The notes under the pieces: model-generated
Told to the model about the DNA's origin: nothing
Database searches by the model: none
Seen by the model: the letters and a program-made list of their open reading frames with translations, nothing else
From: Macrothele yani
Lineage: Eukaryota; Arthropoda; Arachnida; Araneae; Macrothelidae
Assembly: GCA_039090855.1 (NCBI GenBank)
Contig: CM077002.1
Coordinates: 80,790,194 to 80,854,193 of the forward strand
DNA length: 64,000 nt
Direction of reading: 5' to 3'
Shown: positions 11,490 through 22,407 of the stretch, piece by piece
Numbering within the stretch: the first letter of the stretch is position 1
How the letters are laid out: every line of letters starts with the position of its first letter
Position numbers and translations under genes: made by a program

Positions 11490-14400
11490 GGATGTAAGGT
11501 CAGGTGATGCGTAACATCACAGCCTCTCCTTGAGAAATGTCAACCCCGCCTTCTCGTGGTGCATCCTGTTCCCACTAAAGGGGCTCTGACGACCGCCCAT
11601 AGCGGTATAACTATACCATCGGGATCAGAGGAAATTCTATCCCACACTCACCAACCCGCTTGGCCAGCGTGGTGAGTTATGGCCAAACCCCCTCCAAAAT
11701 GATTCCACAACTTAAATCTTGGCCCTCAGTCTCCGGCAGCTGGAATATACCTGGCCAAGGCAGCGGCCAGTGCGACATGAAGGCAGAGGGTGCTAAGAAT
11801 CCCCGGAGGACCGGACTAGGCTGCCATCTGATGCTGACCTTGGCTACTTACAATGGACGCTCCCTATCTTCTGATTCAAGGCTTCTTGAATTGGAAGAGG
11901 AACTACAAAGGATCAAGTGGGATATCGTGGGGCTAAGTGAGGTAAGGAGAAAAGGAGAAGATCTCATCGAACTGAAAAGTGGACATCTCTTCTACTATCG
12001 TGGGACAGATACTGGCAGAACTAGTGGTGTTGGATTTATAATAAACAAGAAACTGAAGGATAAAGTTGTAGAAGTTGAAAGTTCCTCTGACAGAGCTGCA
12101 CGACTTGTTATCCAACTCTCGAAAAGATACCAGGCTCAGATTATTCAAACTTATGCACCCACCACAAGTCATCCTGAAGAAGAAATTGAAGAATTTTATG
12201 AGGAAATTTGTCATCTAAATAATAAAGGTAAGCAGCACTTGAAAATAATTATGGGAGATTTCAATGCAAAAATAGGGCAACGGCAACAGAATGAAACTTC
12301 AGTAGGTAAATTCGGTCATGGCAACAGAAACCAGCGTGGAAATACTCTCGTTGAGTGTGCAGAGGCAGAAGGGTTTTTCATCTTGAACTCCTTCTTCAAG
12401 AAAAAGCCACACAGGAAATGGACATGGAGACATCCAAATGGGACGACAAGTGAAATTGATTTTATTATGTGTAACAAAAAATTCGTCATAGAAGACTGCA
12501 GTGTGCTAAACAAGTTCAACACAGGTAGCGACCATAGATTGGTGAGATGTAAGATGCACCTCAACACTAAACTTGAACGTGGCAAGCTCATAAGACAAAC
12601 AAAATCTATTGACATAACCAACCTTAAAAAACACCATAATACCTTCAAGTTAGAACTGAAGAACAGGTTCTCTGCTTTAGAAGGCCTAACATCGGAAGAA
12701 GTGGACATCTCTGAAGTTAACAGAAAAGTAACCAAAGCTCTTATGGAAACAGCAACAAAATTAGCTGGGTCTAAGAACAAGTTGCATGTGAACAAATTAT
12801 CAGGAAAAACCAAAATGTTGATGCAAAAAAGAAGAGAGATGAGGACAACTAAAGAAGATGTGACTTCCAAAGTGGAATATATAGAGCTATGCAAGACAGT
12901 AAGAAAAAGTATCACTGAAGACGTAAGGAAATTCAACTGTGAACTAGTGAGGAAAGCAATTGAAAACAACCAAAGCCTAAAGATAGCAAAGGGACATCTC
13001 AGTAAGGGAAGAAAACAGATTATGGCACTGAGAAAAGAAGATGGTTCTGTAACAAGAAATAGAGGCGAAATTTTGACAAGAGTGAAAGATTTCTACTCCA
13101 AATTATATGAAAGGGATGATATATGCACTCCAGACATCATGAAAGATACCAGTACCAGAGTTCCTCTAGTCCTTACGGGCAGAAGTTGCACATGCAATCA
13201 AGAACATGAAGCGAGGAAAAGCTCCAGGAGAAGATGGAATTACTGTAGACATCATACAAGAAGCAAGTGGAGAAATCGAAACAGTACTCGCCCAAATTTT
13301 CACTCGATGCCTTAATGAAGGAAAGATTCCTGAGGATTGGAACACCGCTACAATGATCCTGCTACATAAGAAAGGTGACATTGAGGATCTCGGAAACTAC
13401 AGACCTATCAGCCTCCTATCAGTAGTTTATAAAAATCTTCACTAAAGTTCTTTCACACCGCTTGAAGGTAGCACTAGACATGGCTCAACCGAGAGAACAA
13501 GCTGATTCAGGAGTGGCTACAGCACAATAGATCATATCCACGTGCTGAGAGAACTAATTGAAAGAGCGAGGAATATGAACTTCCATTGTGCATGGCTTTT
13601 ATCGATTATGAAAAAGCCTTTGATTCGGTGAAACCATCAGCAGTTACAATGGCTCTGAAAACCTGCGGTATTGAAGATGCATACATTAATATTATTAATA
13701 ACATCTATGAAAATGCAAGTGCAAAGATTAGGCTGTTTGAAAATACAACACACGTAAAAATTGGAAAGGGAGTGAGACAAGGTGACACCATATCTCCGAA
13801 GCTCTTTAATGCCACATTGGAGGGTGTTTTTCAGTCGCTGAGCTGGGAAAACAAGGGGATAAAGATTAATGGAGATTATCTAACCCACCTTCGTTTTGCT
13901 GATGACGTAGTCATTTTTGCAACTACCCCATCAGAGCTGCAGTGTATGATCCAGGAACTTGCTGACAAGAGTAAAGAAGTGGGATTAAAAATGAACTTTC
14001 AGAAGACAAAAGTGATGTTCAATGCTTTTACAAGAAATGAAGATTTATCGATTGATGGAGAAAAGCTGGAGATAACAGACACGTACGTTTATCTTGGACA
14101 GCAGATATCAAGTGAGGGTCACATTGATGAAGAAATTAATCGGCGTACAAAACTTGCCTGGAGAGCTTTTGGAAGAAACAGCATAATTTTCAAGAGCAAT
14201 ATGCCATTATGTCTTAAAAGAAAAGTGTTTGATCAATGCATCCTTCCAGTGCTTACGTATGGTGCAGAGACGTGGACCTTAACTAAAAGAGACATACAAA
14301 GGCTGCAGACAACTCAAAGCAGCATGGAGAGGTGCATGCTTGGTGTAACCAGGAGAGATAAGAAGAGGAACTCGTGGATCCGAAAAATGACGAGAGTGGA

Positions 14401-14679
14401 AGACATCATGATCAGAGTTAAATACCTGAAATGGCAATGGGCTGGACATACTGCCAGAAGGAGAGATCATCGATGGACAGCCGAAATTTTAGATTGGATT
14501 CCAAGGGACAGGAAAAGACCCAGAAGAAGACCACATAGGAGATGGGTGGATGAAATTCGAAAGTATGCAGGGGTGACATGGAGGAGACTGGCACAAGACA
14601 GACCGTTGTGGAGGAAACTTGGGGAGACCTTCGTCCAGCAGTGGATTGATAATGGTTGACAATGATGATGATAATGATG
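11489..14679 (+). mobile_element. RTE-type LINE copy R2, full length
   Basis: Plus-strand copy running from the conserved 5' start GGGATGTAAGG at 11489 to an (ATG)n-like tail ending at 14679. It is flanked by a 13 bp duplication of the Tc1-B tip (11477-11489 and 14680-14692), so it is a complete insertion into a Tc1-B element. Its sequence is very close to R1 and R7. Confidence 0.93.
11660..14659 (+). pseudogene. RTE polyprotein pseudogene (R2): endonuclease plus RT
   Basis: The frame from 11660 carries an N-terminal extension (MASVVSYGQTPSKM), the complete EEP endonuclease and the linker into the RT, with the A-run near 12830 intact (six A). The frame breaks near 13180, where a small change alters VLPAEVAHA, and is then shifted near 13433 (extra A), near 13505 (missing G) and near 13571 (missing G). 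From 13586 to 14659 the RT palm (KAFDSV, RQGDTISP, FADDVV) and the C-terminal region are open again. The endonuclease half could still encode a complete domain. Confidence 0.92.
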
Positions 14680-14682
14680 ATA

Positions 14683-15902
14683 CACGGTCGAGTCCATTAT
14701 TGTGACCACCAGCTAATATCCAGAGTAACCCGCACGGGCAGCGCGGACAGCAGCTAGACGGGCTGGGAGTGGCTCCATAAGGTGCTGGGATGTGTTCACA
14801 GATATGTAGAGCCATGCTCACTGTAGTGCATTTGACAGCTGCTGGAGGGTGCACGGTAGAGGATCCATAGAGCGAATAACACGATCGAGGTGGTCCCACA
14901 GATGTTCAATTGGGTTTAAGTCGTCTGGGGAATTAGGGAGCCACGGAAGTACTTTGAAGTCTACGTCATGCTCTTCCAACCACTCTCGGACATTTCCAGT
15001 TGTGAGACACGTCGCATTGTCGTGCTGGAAGACCTAATCCGCCCCAGAAAAGACAATCGGCATGTATGGGTGTACGTGGTCAGCAAGGATGGATTCATAA
15101 CGAATTCAGTCCATAGTGCCTTCCACAGGTATGAGTGGACCCAGAGAATGCCACGAAAACATTCTTCATTCCATAACGCTGCCGCCACCAGCCTGTGTTC
15201 TTCCAGCAGTGGTTGAAAAGTGTTTGTTCTCCGATATTTCTCGCCTTATACGCCAACGTCCATCCATTCGATGAAGCAGAAAACGTGACTCATCAGAGAA
15301 AGCAATCTTTTGCCAATCAGCGGATGTTCAATTCCGATACTTCAGCAAATGTAAACCTTTTCTCCCAATGCACTTTCATTAGCATAGGTGCAGTGATCAT
15401 CCGTCTGCATCGGAGCCACATACGCAGCAGGGTTCGCTGAATTGTAATTTTAGACACACTTTCGGAAGCCCGCTGGTTCATTCGGCCAATGAGTTGCTCC
15501 ATTGTATCGTGTCGATCGGCCCTCATGCACCTCCGAAGCCGACGTTCACCTCTGATAGCAATGGCACGTGGTGCTCCGCAGTTTCCACGTCGCTTATTTG
15601 CAATGGTGCCATTTCTCCCATCACGATACGCTTTAACCACGCAGCAGCACGCGGACAGTTCACAAACTGCGCTGTTTAAGAAATACTGCCACCCTTGTCC
15701 CGAAAACCGATAATCATCCCTTTTTCAAATCTGATAAATCGCTCCTTTTATCCATAACAGCAAGGAGTGATATGTTTTCAGAATGCCTACAGCGCACCTT
15801 TTATGCCCTCCAAGCCAGCTCACAACACGTTCCTCCTTTCATTAGCTACGTGCTGTTGGCGTCAAAAGTAGGAGGTGGTCACAATAATGGAACTCGACTG
15901 TG
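14683..15902 (-). mobile_element. Tc1-like transposon Tc1-B1
   Basis: Ends are CACGGTCGAGTCCATTATTG at 14683 and the matching inverted end (...CAATAATGGAACTCGACTGTG) at 15902, followed by TA. The left tip is duplicated because RTE R2 inserted 10 bp from the end. The other family members are at 22154-30081 (nested copy B2) and a tip-only derivative at 30099-30156. Confidence 0.9.
14711..15773 (-). pseudogene. Tc1-B1 transposase pseudogene
   Basis: Reading from about 15752 on the minus strand (MDKRSDLSDL by comparison with copy B2) the protein shows a Tc1 HTH, then IAFSDESRF (first Asp), VFQHDNATC (second Asp) and LNPIEHLWDH (Glu). Several stops and frameshifts are present. The longest open piece (15317-15640) covers the DNA-binding region; an extra Asp codon and a shift occur near the Glu. 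Inactive. Confidence 0.85.
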
Positions 15903-15904
15903 TA

Positions 15905-16948
15905 TTTTATATTGGAAACGTACAACGAAGCAAATATTTAAGAAAAACGAAATTCTTCTGCAATGAAGATATTGTATGTATATATATATATATTAAAATA
16001 TAAATTATTTTCCCTTGATACATGCCCATAACACTCTGCTACCGCGCAATGCAGCTGGAAAATAAGAGTGAATAGTACATACATATATGAATAACTACAA
16101 GCGACACCTCCCGAACATGTACATGACAACAAATGAACTCCAGACCAGAGCAAAAGAAAAAGGAGAGCGACAAACGACACCTAAAAGTTACACTGCAAAA
16201 TTATAAAGATACCAATGAGGAAATGTAAAACCCAAACAAATATCGTATCAAATGGCTCCGAATCCCCGAACCACTCTTCAGGGAAAGACATCCGGGAGCC
16301 CGGAGTCAGTCGGACTCGGGTTTCATGAGATAGCCTAATACTTAATTTTAAACAAATTGTGGTTGCAACCAAATTTTGACTTGCAAAATTTATTGGCCCT
16401 CTGTCTTTCCTACCCGAACCTTTAAAGTAACACAGCAATAGATGTATAATTACACATAACACCACTGAAATATGTCAAATACACAATAATCTCTTTCCTT
16501 GTCTTCTTAATGGACAAAACGTACTGAAATATAGAATATAAAGGACATAAATATATAAATCCAAAATAAACATAGCTCATGCTCCCCTCGTATGTATCCA
16601 TTCCGTGTGAGATACGGTTAACATGACATATGAGATAAGGCTACATCTACTATCGAAACCAACTCAAGTAGATCCACTCAGCAATGATATGTTCGTAAGA
16701 TCTCTGTATTCTCAATAGACACGCCAACTACTAAAGGTCCAAATGAAGCACAGAAAACCGTCCAAAACAAATACCTCAAATGTGGAAGAAAAGTAAAACT
16801 TATTGTTATAGTTATCCGGGGCGACTCGGAGGAAAACCCGTTTTTATTGTGGCCCTAAGAAATTGGTTAATTCGAAAAGTTTCAAGTGACTGTGTTACAA
16901 ATTCTAATTTTGTATGAAGTATTTTGGTAAAAAATATTTAATAACTTA
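15905..16948. other. No recognisable gene; probable PLE-1 3' region
   Basis: About 1 kb of AT-rich sequence without motif-bearing frames. It includes a TA-rich tract near 15976-15992. The part closest to 16949 probably belongs to the 3' untranslated region of the minus-strand Penelope-like element; I could not find its end. Confidence 0.4.
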
Positions 16949-17281
16949 CTAATGTGAATAACAGAACTTATAAGGATAACCATTCTTTTTTAGAGTTAAA
17001 AAAAGAAATTTTAACTGTTTGATAGTACTGTTTTTGTTATTACATATCCCTGTGATCCGAAAAAAATGTGAAATTATAATATTTCTATGTATGGATCCAG
17101 GGATTCTGGAAGACCAGGAACTTAATAAGTTAGGAAAAAATGCAAAATAAGCTCTATTGTCATAAACATCCGTTAAAAATCTCCCTCGCCGTAATATGAT
17201 TTCCATATCCAGAAAAGCAACTTTGAAGTCCTTACCGGTTTCTGTCAAAACTAGTTCCTCGGGGTAACACACAGGTCCCAA
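16949..17281 (-). pseudogene. PLE-1 RT, C-terminal part
   Basis: This frame continues the RT after the catalytic motif. FKVAFLDMEI...GRFLTDVYDNRAYFAF, followed by SRIPGSIHRNIIISHFFRITGIC, is the thumb-side signature of Penelope-type RTs (FLDv.I...G...T.lY.K; R..RIC). It ends at 16949. Between it and the YIDD motif lies a 36 bp inverted repeat (17281-17364) that has replaced some coding sequence. Confidence 0.75.
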
Positions 17282-17364
17282 GTGTATATTGACGATCTTA
17301 TAAGTTTTTGTTCGGAGAGCTACAACCCTCCGAACAAAAACTTATAAGATCGTCAATATACACT
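17281..17364. repeat. Perfect 36 bp inverted repeat at the Tc1-C junction
   Basis: Arms 17281-17316 and 17329-17364 are exact reverse complements around a 12 bp spacer. The right arm holds the RT codons for YIDDLISF and the first four bases of Tc1-C. Because the copied arm includes transposon bases, the inverted copy probably arose after the Tc1 insertion. Confidence 0.9.
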
Positions 17365-18910
17365 AGTGTGCAAAACTTAAGCAACTTTACTGATTTTGCT
17401 GGCGTAATTCCGCGAAAACTCACCTGTGAGACATGAAATTCACACTACAGAGGCACAATGCAGTACCTAAAGGATGACGAAAGCAGCGTAGCAAACAAAT
17501 GAATAGAACGCATACACGAAGGCAGGCAGCAGAAAATGGTTTATTGACAGCACGGCATTCGTACACCTAACCGACAGTCCATGAGGGAGAACAACAATCC
17601 AAAGTCCCTTAGTACGGGATATGACCTCCCCGAAGTGCAATGGTTGCGTGGCACCGTCTGGCCATACTCAACACCAGATGATCCAACAGTTCTTGAGGTA
17701 ACAGTTCCCAGTCCTCGATGAGCATCTGTGTCAGTTGTCTGGGGTTCTCCGGGGGAAACGATCGTGCCACCAGGCGTCTCCCCAAAACATCCCACACATG
17801 TTCGATGGGTTTTAAATCAGGGAGCACGCTGGCCACTCCATTCTGCGAATATCTTCAGAATCTAACAGGTCCTCAACTGCTTGGGACCTGTGTGGGCGAG
17901 CGTTGTCGTCCATAAAAACAAAGTCTGGACCAATGGCACCTCGGAACAGACGCACGTGTGGGCGGATGATCTCATCACAGTAACGCGCTCCGGTTACGGA
18001 ACCTGTGTCGAAAATGTGGAGCTCCGTCCGACAGTTCAGCATAATGCCACCCCACACAAGTACGCCAGGACCACCCCAACGGTCTCGTTCCCTGATGTTC
18101 GTGGGATGAAAGCGTGTCCCTACCTCTCGCCAGATCAACTGGCGCTGAGAATCGTTTGTCCGAATGAAACGACTCTCATCGGTAAAGAGGACGTGACTCC
18201 ATTGATCAGGTGTCCAGTGTGCATGTTCGCGACACCACAGTAAACGGTGCTGCCGATGGGCTGCTGTCAATGGTATGCAGCGTTCCGGCCGGCGGGCATA
18301 TAGCCCACCCTTATGAAGGCGTCTGGCCACAGTAAACCGGGATACCTGTCCTCCGGTTGCTGTACGCAACCGCTGCGCCATGCTGCCAGCTGTCTGGTTC
18401 CGGTCTTTTTTCGCTTGCACGACGAGATATCGGTCGTCACTCGCCGTTGTTTTCCTGGGGCGACCACCACCTACCTTTCGTACAGCTGTACCTGTCGTTC
18501 GGTAGGCTTTCCAAGCTCGTGACACTACACTTTTATCGATTCCAAACTCTTGGGCAACACTCATCACGGTACGCCCCTCCTCCAGCTTGCCGATCATTCT
18601 ACCACGTGTAAAAGCATCCTGATGGTTTCTCCTAGCCATATTGCACGATCGATCTCACTTTCACTTGCAGCGAGTGTCTGGAAATGCCTCTGTCCGCCGT
18701 CTTTTGTAGTCGGCTGGAACTGCGCGCGCTGCCTCCACGCAGTTTACGTGCCCTCACGTCACCTCTGACGTCGAACTCCTGCTATTTGCATATGCATCAC
18801 CTTTGTCATGAGTTGTTGCTCCCTTGTACAACCCGCAAATCGCCCTTGTCTCACCTGTCATGACTGTATGCTGTCAAACGACGTTGTTGCTTAAGTTTTG
18901 CACACTAGTG
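17361..18910 (-). mobile_element. Tc1-like transposon Tc1-C
   Basis: A 1550 bp element with ends CACTAGTGTGCAAAACTTAA at 17361 and the reverse complement at 18910, each flanked by TA (17359-17360 and 18911-18912). Removing it and one TA restores the host PLE codons N-Y-R-Y-I-D-D, so it landed inside the RT catalytic motif. Confidence 0.95.
17609..18639 (-). pseudogene. Tc1-C transposase, one frameshift
   Basis: Starts MARRNHQDAFTRGRM at 18639. N-terminal HTH (SVAQEFGIDKSVVSRAWKAY), a GRPRKT AT-hook-like GRPR box, a second HTH, then FTDESRF (first Asp), FMDDNARPH (second Asp) and LKPIEHVW (Glu), with 34 residues between the last two. The C-terminus ends ALRGGHIPY at 17609. One missing base near 17820-17830, between WPACS and PDLKPIEH, shifts the frame just before the catalytic Glu; otherwise the 343-codon gene is open. 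It is the best-preserved transposase of its family here but cannot make a complete DDE triad as it stands. Confidence 0.92.
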
Positions 18911-19286
18911 TATCTATAGTTAACAATGCCATTAACTGTAACATTCTTTTCATAAAACTGTAGGTACAATTTGGCAAGTAAACTAGAATATGATGTGCCC
19001 ATTGGAATTCCCTGTTTCTGTATCAGTAGTCCTTTACCATTATAGATGGAATTATGGAATATACAAAATTACATAATGAATTCCAATATCCACTACTGAT
19101 CTCCCTATATTGCCCGTATCTCTCAAAATACCAGTCCATTGTCCTTTTTAAATTCTTTAGGCTAATAGATGTAAACAGATTGTTGAAGTCAAATGTTTTA
19201 ATTGCGCCCCTGAATCCTGGATTCTTTTTCAGGAATTCAATAAACTTTCTGTTGTCATTAATAATCCATGTTGAAGACTGGATCAC
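18911..19286 (-). pseudogene. PLE-1 RT, palm segment up to YIDD
   Basis: FDFNNLFTSISLKNL at about 19170-19210 is RT motif A in the Penelope form (FDVssLYTnIPl). GIPMGTSYSSLLAKLYL near 18975-19020 is motif B. The frame runs into N-Y-R-Y at the Tc1-C junction, where the I-D-D of the catalytic motif lies on the far side of the transposon. A stop after SIMVKDY or a small shift separates parts of this segment. Confidence 0.75.
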
Positions 19287-19789
19287 ATCGAAAATGCTCT
19301 GCAGTAATTAGAAAAAACGTTTTCCAGCTTTGTTATTATTAGAACTTGTCCCACAAGTGATAAATCTGAATCCAACTGGCTTTTTGTGGAATTAGGCCCT
19401 GTAAAAATATATGGAAATTCCAATTTATATACTTTAATTCCTAATAATCTGAAATAGCTTAGTATTCTTTTTTGAACAATCTTGACCTCAATCCTTTCAC
19501 CTGTCTGATAAATATTCTCATTATTCATTTCCTTGTTGAGAATTTCATAATACAATCTCTTGCATATAAAGGCAAAATTGCCACCACATTTATCAATCGG
19601 TGTAATGATGAACATATTCTGTAGCTCTTCAATTTTGTGCCTCATAGTTTTCCAATTCTTTAGAAAATATTTCTTATCATAATATTTATCAATGAGACTG
19701 TAGATCTTCAATGCCCTTGAAATCCATTGAAAAAATTCCTGGACTGGAACTCCATATTTGTCTAAAAGCTTGTAAATAAAGCAGTGCAA
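19283..19789 (-). pseudogene. PLE-1 RT, N-terminal segment
   Basis: Contains ITPIDKCGGNFAFICKRLYYEILNKE, which matches the Penelope RT N-terminal signature (ADKgg..Vv..k..Y). It is in a different frame from both neighbours, so at least two frameshifts have accumulated. It belongs with the RT segments at 18911-19286 and 16949-17281. Confidence 0.7.
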
Positions 19790-19808
19790 GTCTCCAGAAA
19801 CATTACTC

Positions 19809-20516
19809 TTAAGATTTTCCTTGGTAATATTCAGGTCTATGTTTCATACCATGCTTCATAATACTCTTTAAATCTGTACAATTTACTATGTCCAGATTTC
19901 CTGTAAGTATGTGTTCATGATTTTTATCCCTAAAAGGAGCATATTTAGCCTCTTTACAATAACAGGGCAAGTCTTCTTTATCAATGTCACCCACATTCTC
20001 ACAGTTATAGTTAAATATTCTCTTACCCAGTGTCTTGTCATATCTGAAGGAGGTAAATACACCACTATATTTTCCCCTAAGTGTGAATATATTTCTAATT
20101 CCCCAAAAAATCTTTTTGAAGGAGATTTTTTCAAAAATATTAGGCTGATATCTAATGACACAAAATGTTTGTAATATTTGTTCATTTACATTGGTGTTTT
20201 TCTTAATCTTATGTAGGCAAAAATCCATTATAATATCCTTAAAGAAAGAATCCTCAAACACAGAACCTTTGACTTTTTTTAATAAAGCTTTAGCTTTAGT
20301 ACAGTTAAGATATCTCAAGGTTGTCATGATCTTTTTAACACAATATGTACCATGTGACACATTTTTAAGCTCTGTAAGAAAGCCATCAAAATCAAATATA
20401 GCCTGTTTATTGCTACCTGTACCCCTACTTCCTCTACAAGGGTCTTTATTCTCTATTATTTTACATGCAGATACAAAGATATTCTGAATGTTCCTTTCTT
20501 CTGTATAAGGAAACAT
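19809..20516 (-). pseudogene. PLE-1 linker between GIY-YIG and RT
   Basis: 235 open codons (MFPYTEERNIQN at the start). The middle is helical and Lys-rich. The end carries CYCKEAKYAPFRDKNHEHIL followed by TGNLDIVNCTDLKSIMKHG. The C-x-C ... H-x-H cluster and the following TGNLDIV..LK block look like a zinc-binding linker ahead of the RT, as described for permuted PLEs. No other family fits as well. Confidence 0.6.
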
Positions 20517-20599
20517 TCTAGTACCACTAAAGCTATTATTCAGGCCATGTGGATAAAATGCTTTCTTGTTACAACATTTCCTGATTTTTCATAGCATTT

Positions 20600-20785
20600 C
20601 TCATATCTTCATTACTCTTCATACCTAAGATAGTGATAGTAATTTTTGCAAAATTATGTACCTGAAAATGTAAGAGTTCAATATCAGAAGGGTTTTTGAG
20701 TGTCCTGATGTCAGACCTGTGCCCATTAATGCGTAAATGTAATGTGCCTATGGTCTGTCCAACATACTTAACATGACAGGTTTTT
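20600..20785 (-). pseudogene. PLE-1 N-terminal GIY-YIG endonuclease
   Basis: Translated on the minus strand this gives CHVKYVGQTIGTLHLRINGH, then RSDIR...DIELLHFQVHNFAKITITIL. YVGQT...LRLRI.GHRSDI...HF..H....I.IL is the GIY-YIG nuclease pattern: the second GIY-YIG strand YVGQT and the conserved Arg of the following helix. The upstream GIY strand would lie in or beyond the (TA)n tract. It is too short and interrupted to count as a gene, but it places the nuclease upstream of the RT. Confidence 0.7.
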
Positions 20786-20789
20786 CAGG

Positions 20790-20852
<63 letters not shown>
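20790..20852. repeat. (TA)n(GA)n microsatellite
   Basis: About 16 TA units followed by about 15 GA units. It forms the boundary between PLE-1 and the second mariner, whose left tip it has eroded. Confidence 0.97.
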
Positions 20853-20855
<3 letters not shown>

Positions 20856-22151
20856 GTGTCCGATAAGTATCTGGATTTTTATTCCTGTCAAATACAGGAG
20901 AGGAATAAGAAATCCAGGATGCATAAATATGATACTCACATATGTAATACAGTGGTACAAACAGTCAAAGTCACTTTTCCACTTACTCTCCGTTCAGCAC
21001 AATGCATTGATTTCATCCACTGATCAAGAAGCCGATTCATTCCCGTAGCGAAGAAATCAGCAGGGTTGTTGCGAATCTATTAATGGAAAGCCAGTCATAG
21101 GTCGTCCATATTCTCATAGCAGTGGCCACGAAGACTATCCTTCAAGTGACCAAAAACATGAAAATCGGAAAGTGCCAAGTCCGGACTGTAAGCAGGGTAC
21201 GGAAGAATGGTCTACCTCCGTTTTACGATTTCTGCTTGAACTGGTTCAGCAATATGCGGGCAAGCCTTATCATGCTGAAGCAACACTTGATTATTGTTCA
21301 ATGTCGGCCGTTTGGTCTGGATACGCTGCGCAAGTTTTCTCAGTGTCTTCACATAGGTGTTTGCATTTATTGTTTCAGTTTTAGCCAAGTTCTCAATCAG
21401 AAAGGGACACCGTGTTTGTCCCAGAAGACAGTAACCATGACCATGGACACCGACGAACCAACTTTGAACTTTTTGATGGGGGCGAATTCAGATGATGATA
21501 TTGCATACTTTGCCGTTTTGTCTCCGGTTCGAACTGAATGCATCGCGCTCCTCATCGTAACGCTGTACCAATTCATTGCAAATGTCTAGCCTTTGGTGTT
21601 TATGCACTGCTGTAAGCATTCGAGATACCTATCTGGGCACAGATCTTCCTATAGTTAAGATGTTCATGAATAATTCGTCCAACAGAATCTTTACTGATAT
21701 CCAATTCCATGGAAATATCCCGAACACGAATGCGTCTGTCACATTTAATCAAGTTGTCAACCGGTTTAATCGTTTCATTAGTCACCGCCGTGTTTGGCTA
21801 ACTTGACCGTGCTTCATCTTCAAGGCTCTCGTGGCCAGCTTTGAACTTCGTAACCCATTCATAAACACTGGAAAGAGACATAGAGGCATCACCATACACC
21901 GTCCGAAGACTTGTCGTAATGTACACGGCCTTTACGCCTTCTTTTGTTAAACATTTCACTACTGCTCGCTGCTCTTAACGTGGCCGCCATTAATTTTGAT
22001 CACCAGCGCCACCCAATATTAGTATCAAGCCATTTCGCTTTTACGGCGTTTCACTGAACGTAGTCGTAACAGTTTCACGCATACATACGACCATACACAC
22101 AGTGTTATGTCGATAGGAATAAAAATCCGGATTCTAATCGGACACCCCTCG
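20853..22151 (-). mobile_element. Second mariner element, about 1.3 kb
   Basis: The left end GATGAGTGTCCGATAAGTAT and right end (reverse complement GAGGGGTGTCCGATTAGAAT) are inverted repeats of about 30 bp. The right end is followed by TA at 22152-22153. That same TA is the left target site of Tc1-B2, so the two elements share one TA. The left tip has lost a few bases to the GA tract. Confidence 0.88.
20945..21990 (-). pseudogene. Second mariner transposase pseudogene
   Basis: Fragments read in order: CLTKEGVKAVYI..., SSVYEWVTKFKAG, DRRIRVRDISMELDISKDSVG (second HTH), HDKACPH (second Asp region), PYPAYSPDLALSDFHVFGHL (third Asp of a DDxD triad) and DFFATGMNRLLDQW near the C-terminus. Many stops and shifts are present, and the part with the first Asp is badly damaged. 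Inactive. Confidence 0.82.
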
Positions 22152-22407
22152 TACGTAGTCGAGTCACATTAATATGACCACCTCCTACGTTTGACGTCAA
22201 CAGTGCCTAGCCAATGAAAGAAGGCAGGTGTTGTGAGCTGGCTTGAAGGGCATACACTCACGGAAAATGAAATTTGCGCACCAAGAAGGATGCATCGGAT
22301 TGAAATGAAATTTCATGGATGTGATACAGATAAATGATGCACATGATGGCAAAAACAGAGCTACAGGACAATTACAGAGGGATCTGTAGCACGCAGTCAG
22401 GTCACCT

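Larger units (their letters stand above)
16949..20790 (-). mobile_element. Penelope-like element PLE-1 with N-terminal GIY-YIG, split by Tc1-C
   Basis: Minus strand. A GIY-YIG nuclease is encoded first (about 20600-20785), then a Cys/His-containing linker and a reverse transcriptase (20516 down to 16949). The RT is interrupted by a Tc1-C element at 17361-18910. The nuclease-before-RT order is the permuted layout reported for the Naiad/Chlamys clade of Penelope-like elements; classical Penelope has GIY-YIG at the C-terminus. The upstream end abuts a (TA)n(GA)n tract; the downstream end is not defined. Confidence 0.8.
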
